A program made the position numbers and the translations under genes. From positions 17,740,001 to 17,804,000 of the forward strand of contig NC_073340.2 of NCBI RefSeq assembly GCF_027580225.2: a stretch of DNA of 64,000 bases, written 5' to 3'. This DNA comes from Misgurnus anguillicaudatus (taxonomy: Eukaryota > Chordata > Actinopteri > Cypriniformes > Cobitidae). Shown in pieces: positions 47,542-59,150 of the stretch; position 1 is the first letter of the stretch, and every line of letters starts with the position of its first letter. Under the pieces are notes generated by a model. That model made no database searches, was not told where the DNA came from, and was given only the letters and a program-made list of their open reading frames with translations.

Positions 47542-49596
47542 TGGATGGCGATTTAAATGGAGTGTGGGATCGTGATTTCAGTGCTAGTAGGCTAAAGTTA
47601 GCATTTTTTAAAAATCAGATACCCTGCTTTTAATACTTCTTTTACTCGCTGTATGTTATGTTATGCAGGGATGTTCTGTGTGGTTGCGAGTTCATTCATA
47701 AGTCTCTATGATATTCTGATCCCTATGGCTGGGGTTTCTCCTTTGATGTAAATCTATGGCATTTTTTGCTGCCAGTTTTATCTTCACCCTTCCTAAACAA
47801 ACTGCATGAATAGACGCACCATTCATGTCTGTATAAACAGCCTTCTACTTACAGTATGATTTGGTGTATTCAAATGAAAAGTATGATTAAAAGTATTCAT
47901 TTGAATGTAAATACTGTATTAAGTACACTCAAACACTCATAGAATAATCTGGTTCTTTCTCATAAACACCAAGAGAAGTCACAAGTTCATTTGAGCATTA
48001 TTGTAATATAAAAGGGAAATACTGTATGTAAGACTGGTGTACCTTTGCAGTCCACCATGGACTGTATAATAGAAAAGCCATTTATCTTTGGAAACAATGA
48101 TGGAGGAAGAAAAGAGCAGTCGGTGTATGATTCATACTAAAAGCAAATGTCAGCCTGGAGGAGGATGCTAATATTTTGCCCGACTATAAAGGCATTTACA
48201 ATATCTCATTATATCCATATTGCGAGAGGAAGTGTTTTCACACAAAGATATCGTGAGATGCACGGTGAAGACACGGAGCGGAGATTTACAGTAGCACTCA
48301 CACATGCGTAAACACCCGTCTCGGTTCCAGCTCAGAAACCCCTACAACCGTATCTGTCGGTGTTGCAGACAGCATGCTGTCAGCCTGAAGATGAGATGCA
48401 AGGTGTTAATGTCGGTTTGGCAGCGTGTCTAATTGGAGGTGCCCAGCTGTGGTAAAAGCTGTGGTTTGACCCCTTCCATTTCCGGTAAAATCATACAGAG
48501 GAGAGACGCCTCCTCGTGTCAAAGAGAAAGTACGGTACACTTTTCTACCTATAGAGACTTCACATACACTCTACTAAGCTAAACTGCTGTTGTCAGAGTG
48601 CAAAAGTCTCCTCCCGCTCGGGGTTCCCTGGAGAGATTTGTCTTTTAGATAATCCTAGAACTGAGTGCCTTATTCTCATTTGCCCAAATAGGTGTATTTT
48701 GTATTCTTATGCAAACTCCCCGCTGGGTTCATTTCTTTCTCATTGTCATCAACAAGCTTCAATCTTGTGATTTTAGATGCTACTGGCCTGTGAAATAAAC
48801 CAGAAAAGTTTTGTATCCCCCTATCAAGATCCAGCACGGGTTTTGCTGCTCTCAACTTTCAGAAGAAATCCCACATCAAAGACCAAGAAGAAGTCCACTC
48901 ATATCCTTCAAATAATATCGCAGAGTGCTTTCTCCTTGCCAACACTAATATACGGAAGTAAAAAACATCACAAAAACATGTGCAAATGTGAAATGCCCCA
49001 GTGCTGTGAAGCACCCCTATAAACCCTAATGTTTATAAAATGAAAGGGGCCGGATCTATTTATTTAAAGTCACAATGTGGTAAAAATCGATTATTATCGT
49101 CATAAATCAACGTTTTTATTATCGTTTATATGACTATGTGGTGTTTTTAATGTGCTTTGAAACAAAATATGTGCAAATTCATCATTCAACACCACTGCTG
49201 AGTATTTTCTCCAAAAAATTGGAGACCCCATAGACTCGGCACTGAAACTATTGCAGCGCTGCTGCTTTAGCTCTACTTCTGTGAATGCTGTAACGTGGTA
49301 AAATCATCGAAAAAAAGAAATGTGCAACTCGCATATGCATTGTGAAACTGCTGAATGTAGCATCTATATACATATATATTCAGGGTTTCCTGAAGGCGCG
49401 GGGCGTACGGGTTATGATGACAATTTTAATATTTTTATTTAAAACACTCAAATAAAACTTAATTTTGAAGAAACTATGACAGAAAATGAACACATACTAG
49501 ATTATTAGTGAATCAAATGTTTTTACCTCTAACGGGAATAGCTGGCGTGATGACGTGAAACTAAAGGGTTAATAAACTAAAGCAGATGTTGTAGAA
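47542..49596. other. Mostly single-copy intronic stretch
   Basis: 48230-48540 is GC-moderate and repeat-free. 49060-49500 has repeat-like AT texture (ATTATCGTTTATATGAC) without visible ends. Confidence 0.35.
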
Positions 49597-49892
49597 CAGT
49601 GGTTCTCAAACTGGGGTCCGGGGCCCCCAGGGGGGCCGCGAGATGGTGCCAGGGGGGCCCCAGTTCTATGACATTTTATAAAATACATTCATTTATCATG
49701 AATTCTGTGTAATTAAACCTAAAAAATAAGGCTACTAACCAACAGCACTACTTTGTATAACTTAATATGTTTTGTTTAATTCAAATGTTAAATTTTAGAA
49801 CAGTTTTTGTCATAAATTTTCTCTGGGGGGGCCGCGAAGGAATGCACCGTACACAAGGGGGGCCGCACGCGGAAAAAGTTTGAGAACCACTG
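49597..49892. mobile_element. hAT MITE, TSD TTGTAGAA
   Basis: CAGTGGTTCTCAAACTGGGG to GTTTGAGAACCACTG, exact duplication TTGTAGAA at 49589-49596 and 49893-49900. Third copy of the 20749/37730 family and the closest to palindromic ends. Confidence 0.94.
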
Positions 49893-50188
49893 TTGTAGAA
49901 CGTCTGGCGAACGATGATAGATAGCTCAAAAATGGTAAAAACTGATTATTTCCCACTATTAATTACATGAAGGAAGTGTAATTACTGTAGCATGCAATTA
50001 ATGCACATAAATAACGTGAGCGGAGCGTTCAACAATTATATCTAATCAACAGGCACGTGAAACATAGCTAGCAGGTTGCTCAAACAACAAAATCACCTGC
50101 TAACTTACTTTTAATTTGCAAGAATTATAGACTAATACAATAACAGGGTTAAATAAACCCAAAACATAAGTCCACTTACAGTTGATGC

Positions 50189-50362
50189 ATTTTATCAACT
50201 GGCTGTCCTCCAGACATGACGGACCACGTCTTTATCTCATTTCGGCCATGTGGCGCGCGTGCACGCTCGCGGTGTGAATTCTCTGAGATGTTTTATCAAC
50301 TGGCTAGTTATCCTCCAGACAGTGAAGGTCCGGACAACCTCTTTCTCATTTCGGCCGTGTGT
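50189..50362 (+). repeat. Direct duplication, ~65-bp unit at ~101-bp spacing
   Basis: TTTTATCAACTGGCTGTCCT..CAGACATGACGGACCACGTC and TTTTATCAACTGGCTAGTTA..CAGACAGTGAAGGTCCGGAC, each followed by TCTCATTTCGGCC and a GTGTG/GTGGCG stretch. Confidence 0.75.
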
Positions 50363-50387
50363 CCACGCTATTCTTCCGAGATGCAGA

Positions 50388-51338
50388 GATTACTTTATAA
50401 TTGTACACATTAATATTTAAGTTACGTTTTAAAAAAGTAATGTAAGTTACTATTCAGTTTAATTAGTTTGATTTTTAAAAAATTATGTACCGAATTTAAC
50501 TGAATGTAGTCACGTAGAATTACACAGTCTATGTGGGCATACCTGAGCGGTAACAGTTTAAGTCAAAAACAGAGATGGCAGTTCAGAGCTTGAGATTTTT
50601 GCAATGAATATGCAATTTCTGAATGCAGAACTTCTTAGTCATAAAAAACACCTGAAAGAGATCAATGCTCAGCCAAGTAAGAAAAAGTAACGCAAAAGTA
50701 ACTTTGAAGTAACGTAAGTATTACTTTCCCTGAAAATTAACACAATTAGTTACTTTTTTGGGGAGTAAAGGTATAGCGGAGGATTTTCTTTTTCTGGGTG
50801 GATCATCAAGACTATTGGTCCTCCTAGTTGTCAATCATTCTGGTGATATGTTTACATAGCGCCATTGTACATGCTCGTCACTATGTAGTTTTCGTTTTCT
50901 GCGCATGCGCACTTTGAAGTGTATGTTTGTGGTGAGCTACGGTTTTGTCGCTCTCACCGTGTTTTTTCAAAATGTCTGAGGAGAAAAAGTGTCTACGAAT
51001 TGTATGACAAGAAGAGAAAGGCCTCACACGCTGGCATGCGCTAAAAGCACAGGTTGGGCTTTTCACTGATACATCAGTCACGAAGTTTCTACTCGACAGG
51101 TAAAGTTCGGCATGCTATTTTGAGAAATCCTTTTAAAATCACTGCTAGTACTAGTAAAAGGTGATGTAAGCTTGTGCACACATTAATAGGCTTTCCATCT
51201 CCGGAGCAGGTAGAGTGTTTCGCATGTGCATTTTTTAATACAGTGGAGAGGGCAATTCTTTTCTAAAATTCAGAAAATCTTCCGCTATACCTTTAATATT
51301 GTAATGCATTACTTTTAAAAGTAACTTTCCCCAACACT
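50388..51338. mobile_element. hAT copy related to 34480-34869, left end missing, interrupted
   Basis: ATTACTTTATAATTGTACACATTAATATT resembles 34560-34590; GTAATGCATTACTTTTAAAAGTAACTTTCC then CCAACACTG is the right end. A TTAA element occupies 50765-51296. (Motifs quoted only in part; the two copies are collinear apart from the insertion.). Confidence 0.7.
50765..51296 (+). mobile_element. TTAA-type element with a putative transposase first exon, 532 bp
   Basis: Left AAAGGTATAGCGGAGGATTT, right AAATCTTCCGCTATACCTTT, bounded by GTAA (decayed TTAA) and TTAA. ATG at 50971 opens MSEEKKCLRIV then stops; a one-base slip gives YELYDKKRKASHAGMR. CGACAG|GTAAAG near 51095-51106 has splice-donor form. 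GGTTTTGTCGCTCTCACCG just upstream of the ATG is GC-rich, as in a promoter/5' leader. Confidence 0.7.
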
Positions 51339-51431
51339 GTTCATAAACCTGCGTATGCTTAATGAGAAAACAAGTGATATTTAGGCTATTTTAAAACATG
51401 AAGTAATGACTGTCAGAGGAAAACCCTCTTA

Positions 51432-51964
51432 GGGCTCAGTCACACCAAAAGCGCTTTAAACGCTTGCAAACGCAAGGCGCGACGCACTGCCTTTTTTAAA
51501 AAAGAGCAGTGCAGCGCGGCTTTTCATATTGCTAAGCAACCACCGAGTCAGCTGTCTTGTCAATCAAATATTGAAGCGTGAGCGCTCTTTTGCAGTTAAC
51601 TGTCATATTAGCAGAAACTTTAAAAAGAGGGCGCTTGCTCTGACCTTGTTTGAGGATAAGAGGAGCACAAACACGCAGGAGAGAGTGAGCGAGTGGAGTC
51701 CGGTTCTTCAAAGCAACTGTAAACTTCCCTCGCCACAACGTAAGGCCCGCCTCTCACCTCATTCGATTGGACAATGGAAGACGCGAATGACGTCAGGCGC
51801 TCCTCCGCTCTCAGCGCTCCTTCAAAAACGCGTGCGCGGCAGGCGGCAGAAAACCGCAAGGCGCTCGGCGCGCATAAACAGCGCGCAAACGCGCCCTGCC
51901 CATAGAATATCATTCAAAAAAGGCGCCTGCAACTGCCATAAACGCTTTTGGTGTGACTGAGCCC
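51432..51964. mobile_element. Harbinger-like element, TSD TTA, 533 bp
   Basis: GGGCTCAGTCACACCAAAAG and CTTTTGGTGTGACTGAGCCC are perfect inverted ends with TTA on both sides (51429-51431, 51965-51967). The interior is CpG-rich and fully open for 143 codons on the plus strand and about 97 on the minus strand, but shows no transposase motif, so I treat those frames as chance. Confidence 0.85.
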
Positions 51965-51967
51965 TTA

Positions 51968-52574
51968 CAAGTGCAATTATGATGCTCAAAGATGCGTTTT
52001 AAGTGAACTTTTAATGCTTAAAAGGATTCTCTATCCCTTAATTACACCAAGTAGTATTTACAGTAGTAATATAATCCTAGCAGGATGTAGTATCTTAAAC
52101 AACACCATTCACTAGCATCTAATTACATACTTTTGAGCACTGATTTTGGAAAATACAGTCATCATGCTGCACGGCTTTGCAATCTGACAACCCCCCTCAA
52201 GTTCACTCCTCTCTCTGGTTCTACCGAGACAAAACATTTGCCAAATTAAGCAGAAAATAGAAGCCATTTAAAAGATTGCAATGCCAGAGCCATGATCTAT
52301 TGGAAAAGAATGAAGCGAGGAAGAAACGTAGAAGAGGGAGCAAAAAGAACGAGTGACAAGAGAGTATATCATTAGAAACATTCAGCCACAACATCTGTCA
52401 CCTGTGTGCAGAGTGCGAGCAGGTGTGTATGCGTGTGTCATGTTATAAGAGAAACCATTACCCTTCAAATAATGAAAACTGTTATTTACTTTCCTTCAAT
52501 GGATTCTAAACATGTGTGCTGTTATCTACATAAAACACATTATTAATAGTTAATATATTGAACACCAAAATTTC
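51968..52574. other. Intronic sequence, nothing recognised
   Basis: No repeat partner or exon. Confidence 0.35.
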
Positions 52575-52577
52575 TAA

Positions 52578-52921
52578 GTGCGTTCACACCAGATGCGGAT
52601 GAAGCAAATAAATCGGGCTATTTGCACGTACTTAGATGCTTGAACATTTTGAGTTTACTTGTGATATTTGCGTTATCCGCACTTGAAATTGTTGTTTCGT
52701 ATTTCTGCCTCTGCTTGCTACGTCGTAATTGTGTCTCAGAGCAAGCTCCTGATTGGTTAACGTTGCATGAATATCCGCCAAAGTTCTTATTTGTCAACTC
52801 TCGCCCAAAATGCCTCATTCGTGCAAATCGCACCTCAGGATGGTTACCACGTCTTTGCATTGACTTATCATGTAAATCACTCGTGCTTAACGCTTCATTC
52901 GCGTCTGGTGTGAACGCACCA
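52578..52921. mobile_element. Harbinger-like element (GTGCGTTCACACCAGATGCG ends)
   Basis: Left GTGCGTTCACACCAGATGCG, right CGCGTCTGGTGTGAACGCAC; TAA on both sides, compatible with a 3-bp duplication. Frames through it lack motifs. Confidence 0.8.
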
Positions 52922-52924
52922 TAA

Positions 52925-53571
52925 GTTCATTGTAGGTAAGATCAACTATATGATTAAACCTGATCTGTCAACTTCACAAATGACCGGCTAAATTGTCAAC
53001 AACAAATGATGGCTGGATGCCCAAAACAGAATAAAATCAAAATCAAAAAGAAACAAATAATCCAGCCGTATAGTTGGTGAGCCATACTCAGCCTGACCTC
53101 TCTGTCCAACGTGCATCGATCTCATTTGGTGTAAGACTTCAGGCGTGATGCCCTCTAAAGTTTCGGCCACCGTGGGTCAAGACAAACAATGCAGTGTGAG
53201 AGAGTGTGGGCTGGAGGCAGCGATGCAGGCAGGGGTGAAGACAGCAGCAGATGGGCCCATAAATACTGTTAGACTGGGTTACTGAGTTCACACAGCAGTA
53301 TGAGGGCAGTTATTGCTTGGGCTTTACTAAGATGGTTTATTGTAGAGATGTGATTGCAGCTGGATTTAAATGGAGAACTAGAAGGATAAAATAAATAAAA
53401 TGGGAAATAATATGAAATAAGGAACAAGCGAGTACTCAAACGGTGAACCGCTTTCAAAGATCCAGATCTGCACTGAACATACTCATGAGACCCAGTTTCA
53501 TTAGCAATCTTTTGAATCAATGCAACCAGACCGATTCAACTGTACTGTTTGTACTGTATTGAATTTCATTT
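52925..53571. other. Intronic sequence, nothing recognised
   Basis: No exon or TE ends. Confidence 0.35.
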
Positions 53572-54060
53572 TTTAAGTCACAATGAAATGTATATAGCGA
53601 GTATCGTATTTTCCCTGTCGTGACGTATATACAAGTGAAACGGCTTCTGAAATAAGAAAAAAGGTAGGGCGGGGCATAAATGTGTCCACTGAGAATTATT
53701 TGAATCGTTGAAAGTTGGTTCATGTTGCTATTTTGCTAGTTGCTGTGATCTTTTTCTGGGCCCCACCCTCCTGCTATTCTTTGTGGCAGGAAGTAAAGAG
53801 AGATAATTTCAGAGAGGGGAGAAGATTAACATTTTAATTTAAGGATTATGAGGGCGCATGTCATTTGTACAAAAAATACAAAATTTCAAAAAATTTGGTT
53901 TTTAATTTAAATTTAATTGTGACTTTAAAGGGATTCAAATTTACAAAAAAAGAAATTGGGTTCTGAAGAACAAAAAAAGAATTTTTGAACAATATTCCCC
54001 CAAAAAATTACGTTTATAATTTCAATTTAATTGTGACTTTAAAGGGATTGAAGTTGGAAA
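53572..54060. repeat. Repeat with TTAAGTCACAAT / ATTGTGACTTTAA ends, right arm duplicated
   Basis: TTTTTTAAGTCACAATGAAA at 53569-53588 faces AATTTAATTGTGACTTTAAA at about 53910-53932, and the latter recurs at 54024-54046 followed by GGGATTGAAGTTGG. Interior CCCTGTCGTGACGTATATAC is typical of a cyprinid repeat. Likely another TTAA family. Confidence 0.6.
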
Positions 54061-54096
54061 AATATTTAAATTGGGTTCTAAAGAACAAAGAAAGAC

Positions 54097-55279
54097 ACAG
54101 GGCTCTATCATACACCCGGCGCAAAGCAGAGCAATGCGCAACGCAAATGTCTTTTGCAAGTTTCAAGCCGGCGCAATGATCACGTTTAGCATCACGTTGT
54201 TTAAATAGCAAATGCATTTGCGCCCAATTTTGCGCCCATGGGCCTTCTGGTCTGAAAACGAGGTGTGTTGAGGCAACTAAAATAGACTACGCCATTGACC
54301 AAATAAAACCTGGTCTAAAGTCTAAAGTCAATGACGCAATTTTGTTCTTGTTATTTAAAGAGCGTGTTAGTAATATGTGTCTATAGTATGAATGAGACAA
54401 CAACGCAAGTTTGCCTGTCACATACATGGATGCGCAGCAGCACAAAAACGCTTTTAAATATAAAAAATTAAAGGATTAAAATTATTTATATACAAGTTAT
54501 ATAAAAGATTATTATTGAGTCTCTTGGACATAAATGAGGACCAATTATGAGACGTTAGAAGGGCGTAAAGAGCTGCTTCACCTGTACCCTGTAAGTAAAT
54601 AAATGCATCTATTTTTTAATGTTTTTTTTTAATACTACCCCACAGATTTATTGTATATGATGACTCTGTGCCTGTGGATATGGTGAGATGAGAAACATTT
54701 TTAAGTAATGTTTTTTAAAAAAAACAGCTCTCGGCACGTTTGTAAATTCTTTATCTCTTGTTTGTATTTTTAGAGTACAAACCTCGTCTTGCATATTTGC
54801 AAATTATTTTATGAGATTACAATGATTATGTAGGATATTAATACATTTACAGCAGTTAAAAGCCTGCTATTTTTACTTCTATGACTGAAAGAAAATGGCT
54901 TTTAAATATTTAATTCAAAATCAAATGAATATAGTTTCAATAAAAATGAAAACACCACATTTTTTTATTCTTAAACTGGTGGTCTTCTTGCTCCGCTTAG
55001 TTTTCAGTTTACAAATTCCGCTTTCTAAATAGGGATTAGGCATGGCGCCAGGCAAAACTGGCTTTTAAAGGGGATGAGAGCTGAGACTCTCATTGCTTAA
55101 TAGCGTGTTACACCCAAAACACACCCTTTTCTCTTAAGGGGAATAGGAACAACCCTTTTAGGCTGTGCGTTTGGCGCATAAACCATTTTTCCCATCGTTA
55201 AATTAGCAAAAGTAGAATCGAACAGGCCCATTTAGACCATGCACTTTAGACTATGCGCTTAGATCGTTAAAATAGGGCC
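54097..55279. mobile_element. Harbinger-like MITE (AGGGCTCTAT...ATAGGGCCC), ~1.2 kb
   Basis: The left AGGGCTCTATCATACACCCG then GCGCAA and right TCGTTAAAATAGGGCCC are diverged inverted ends. Interior words GCGCAA, TGCGCTTAGA and TGGCGCCAGG recur. Non-coding. Confidence 0.55.
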
Positions 55280-57835
55280 CATAGGGTGCTTAATGTCAAA
55301 CAACCTGATTAAGAATGACAAAACTTTTTAAAAATGACTTTGCTATGTGTCTCATAGATCCTATTATTTAGCATACTGAAGTTGTGATCAACACCTGGTT
55401 TCACCGGAGTTAAAGGATTTGTCCAAAACCATAAGAGCATTTAAAACCCCATTGTATTTAACTTTAAAGCCATCCATAGACAAACATACAGTTCTCCTAA
55501 AAGGTGACGTAAGTAACTTTTAGCTAATATCCACATTTACATAAAAAAGAATAACACAAATTTTAGTCCCATCAAAGCCCTCTAAAATATAAATGTGCCA
55601 CACTTTACAACATTCCCTGCAAACAACTAGTAAATGATGATTTATGAACTGAACTAAATTCTTGAACTATAGACTGGCTTTTTCAAAGCATCAAGTCTCT
55701 TACTATGTCCTGAAACTTTCTGAAAAGAAATTTGGTGTTAGATATTCACTGGTATGTTCCAGCTTAGCTATTCAGCTAAGGCATTAAAAAACAACAACCA
55801 TGCACAAAGAGAAAGTATAAAAAAAATTGTTTTCAAAAAGTCCATCCAGACAGGACTCAATATTTTGAAATAAAATATTCAGAGATGACGCATACACCTC
55901 TGGGCTGAAATCATGCATCATTATGAAATACCGAAACTGTTATATTGGCCACAATACAGCAAGCACTTATAGTTGTGGGAGTTTTTGAGACAAGAAAGAA
56001 AAGGCTGAGAAAACAGAAAGGGATTTTTAGAAAGCTGCCATAGTTTCTCCTCATCCAGCTATGATGAAGACATTGTGTCTACCCATCATTCAGTGAAGTT
56101 CTGTCCCTCAGTGAGCTTGAGCGAGTGTCTCCATATGAATTAGTCATGAGCGCAGGCTCCAGTCATCGTAATGAGGATGAGCAGGAGATCGGTTCTACTT
56201 TGTAATGAGACCCTTTCTAAAGGTTAAACATACACTCTCGCACCTTCATCCATCCTGAAGAGTTAACATAATAATCAACTACTCAGACAAGAGCAAATAC
56301 AGACTGACCTGCCATAATCTATGACGGATTTCTTGAAACATCTTTATGATTGATGAAGCTGAAATAAAACTGCAATTGTAATTTTCAAGAAGCTAAACAC
56401 AAACAAGACTTTTTCACGCCATTGTAATCAATGATCGAATGACAAAATGATACGAGCGATAGTCCATTCATCAATAGTGCCAAATTTCAATCAAACGTAG
56501 TGGCACAATAGCGGACGGGTAATTTTTTTATGTCGACATGCAAAGTACTTTGCAATTAATAATGGCCCGCCGATGATCAGACTGCAATGAGAATCATTAT
56601 CTCACTAACAGTCATCCTGATTCTCATTATAATCATAACCACCGGCTTCACCATCCCGATCATCATTACACTATAATCAGCCTAATATCCTTCAAAATAC
56701 ATATGCATGGTTCAGATTAGCCCACTGCAGTGTGCTCATGCATACAGCATCTGTCACATTCATTTTCTTGTACTAAGCCAAGTAAAATCTGCTTCAAATG
56801 AGGCGCTTTTAATAGGCGGGTGAGTGAAGACTGTGATATTGATATTACAGACCTTGTTATATACTCCAAAGTCCTCTCTGGAGAGATTCCTCTTACAAAT
56901 GATGTAATGTCCTTTTTAATACACAGTACATTGAGACTGATTCAATAGAAGTCACTTATATGTGCACATTCAGTGCTATCACTACAGAAGGCAAACCTAC
57001 ATAACATACTGTACATACCCATCACAAAGTATGAGTACACACATAATTTGGTTGCACTTTCACCCTAACCATTAAAATAATATGGAGATGAGGAAAAAAA
57101 CAAGAGTTCAAATCTTATTAGTTCATAAAAACAGGAACTTTGCGGAGTTGGAAGGAAGAGGGCTCAGCTGGTCTTGCTGATCAAAGGGAATAAACTCAGA
57201 TCAGTGCTTGTGCATATGCACTTCAGAAAGCTAAAAGCAAAGCCAGAGAACTGGACCGGATATTCAGAAGACATATCAGTTGTAATATAAATGAACTAAT
57301 ACAACACAATTCTTCACAATTGTATTGCGAGAAATGAATTAATGTGGCAGAATTGAAGTTTAATGAATTGATTTGTGTTGTTGGGACTACAGCCGGACGT
57401 ACAGAGTTACAAACCGACACAGACGCGCACTGAAAATTGATTTGTGCATTATTTCTTTAATCTACTTTAAATAAACCACATGGATGGATGACGCTAAACA
57501 AGTAATAAATTCAAATGAACTAATTTCTTTGCCTTGTCAAATAATCCATTAATATGTTTTGAGTATACTACTGTATTAAAAATGAATGCTCGCTATAATT
57601 TCTGTAAGCTACTTTATTGTATTATTGTATAGCTGTTGCAAAAACCTCTGAGAATTCAATCCATCATCTTACAGAAAAGATAAATTGCCAAGTGGAAACA
57701 ACAGCTGTGTTTTCATTACAGATTTGTACAAAACTTGTGATATTTTCTATATGTATGTATTGTTGAAACACGCCAGAAAGACTGTAAACTATGTAGTACT
57801 GAATTGCGTTTTTCCACCATTTCTACGTTCAGGAT
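55280..57835. other. Longest TE-poor stretch of the window
   Basis: About 2.5 kb without recognisable transposon ends, exons or microsatellites. 56400-56790 contains ATTAATAATGG, TAATCAATGATCGAATGAC and ATTATAATC words, the texture often seen in conserved non-coding elements; this is suggestive only. Confidence 0.4.
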
Positions 57836-58345
57836 TTCTTAGGCAGGCTTAAAACGGTGGCTCAATGACACACTTGAGCCCCTGCGCATGGCCCCGCCTC
57901 TAACACAATCAAGAGCACCATTCAGCTGTATTTGAAAGTTAAGAGAAACATCAGCTTTCCTGCGAGTGGGCGTGGTTTCAGGGTAGACAGCGGACACGCC
58001 CCCACCTCTTGAGAGCAGAGAATGCTGCCTATTTTTCCAAGATTTTGATAACTTATTTTATTTACTTAGCATTTTTCCTACATTTAAATTTGGTTGGGTG
58101 GTTAATAACATTTTTCTATGCTGTGACAAACTCAGAACACATTTAATATCTGACTTTACGGGCAAGGAAAGCCCCTTATACTTAGGAATGGCAACGTATG
58201 AGGTGTTACTTGGAAGAAATAGTACATTATTTTAAAACAAAAGAGATGTAGGAGTGTTATCCAAACATTATTGGCAAGAAAAGCCTCTTATACTTGGGAG
58301 CAGACATGTATGAGTTGTTTCTGGGATGTTTAAGTACATACTGCG
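57836..58345. repeat. Anonymous dispersed repeat with internal duplication
   Basis: GGCCCCGCCTCTAACACAAT, ATTCAGCTGTATTTGA and GTGGGCGTGGTTTCAG resemble a known cyprinid repeat (from memory). GGCAAGGAAAGCCCCTTATA (58161) and GGCAAGAAAAGCCTCTTATA (58272) start two ~110-bp tandem units. Confidence 0.5.
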
Positions 58346-58418
58346 TCATCTTTAAACAATGCTAATGCAAATAAACTTGCAGTTTTGAGAAACACACCTT
58401 TTTCCGAATTGTCTGAAA

Positions 58419-58897
58419 TAGGGATGCACAGAATCCAGGATTCGGATTCGGCCGAATACTGGGCTTTTTGAAGGGGTTCGGGTTCGGCCGAATCCTAGAT
58501 TTTTTTCCACCGAACCGAATCCTAGGCTTGCGCTACGCTGGTCGACGTCACGCGGCCGTTGATTACACACATCGGGTGCTGACGTGGAGATAAGCTTTTT
58601 TTTCTTTTGTGAGCCTTAGGGGCAGTTCACATTTCGCGGACGCACCTGGAAAAACAAGCGAGTCGCAACGCTACGTTTTCATTATGCATAGGCTTATAGT
58701 AATTGTCAAAATAGTTTTTCCCACTTGTCATCTTGGCATAATGTTGCCTATCCATTTTTTTTACAGTTAAAATTAAATAAAATGAAAAATACACTGCTGT
58801 GGACGTTGTCTACTTCATTAATGTGTTTTACTGTGTTAATGGAATAAGGATGCGAATAGGATTCGGTATTCGGTTTCGGCCGAATCGTTCATGCCAA
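58419..58897. mobile_element. hAT element (TAGGGATGCAC end), right terminus decayed
   Basis: TAGGGATGCACAGAATCCAG followed by repeated TTCGGCCGAAT; the right side has CGGTATTCGGTTTCGGCCGA but GTTCATGCC instead of the expected GTGCATCCCTA. Confidence 0.75.
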
Positions 58898-58944
58898 CGT
58901 CCACAAACCACAGGTGGGTTGATAAGTTGCTAGGGTCACTATCT

Positions 58945-59150
58945 AGCAGAGGTTTTACTTTCTACTTAAAAGTATTTTTTCAAGTATTTGTATTTTATCC
59001 GTGTTTTTCTTTGGAAAACAGACATTCCAAAGCATATTATCATAATTTTACTCTATTACATTACATAAATACAAGTTTTTGTTTTACATTTAATATTTAA
59101 GTACATAAACGTACTTTTACAGAAGTAGAAGTACACAATTTTAATGTAAT
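58945..59150. repeat. hAT-like fragment
   Basis: GCAGAGGTTTTACTTTCTAC and TACTTTTACAGAAGTAGAAG are like the subterminal parts of 26020-27112; ends not preserved. Confidence 0.4.

Noticed and set aside
51529..51960. 143-codon plus-strand frame and overlapping 97-codon minus frame
   Set aside because: Both lie wholly inside a non-autonomous TIR element with high GC, which lowers stop frequency; no motif visible.
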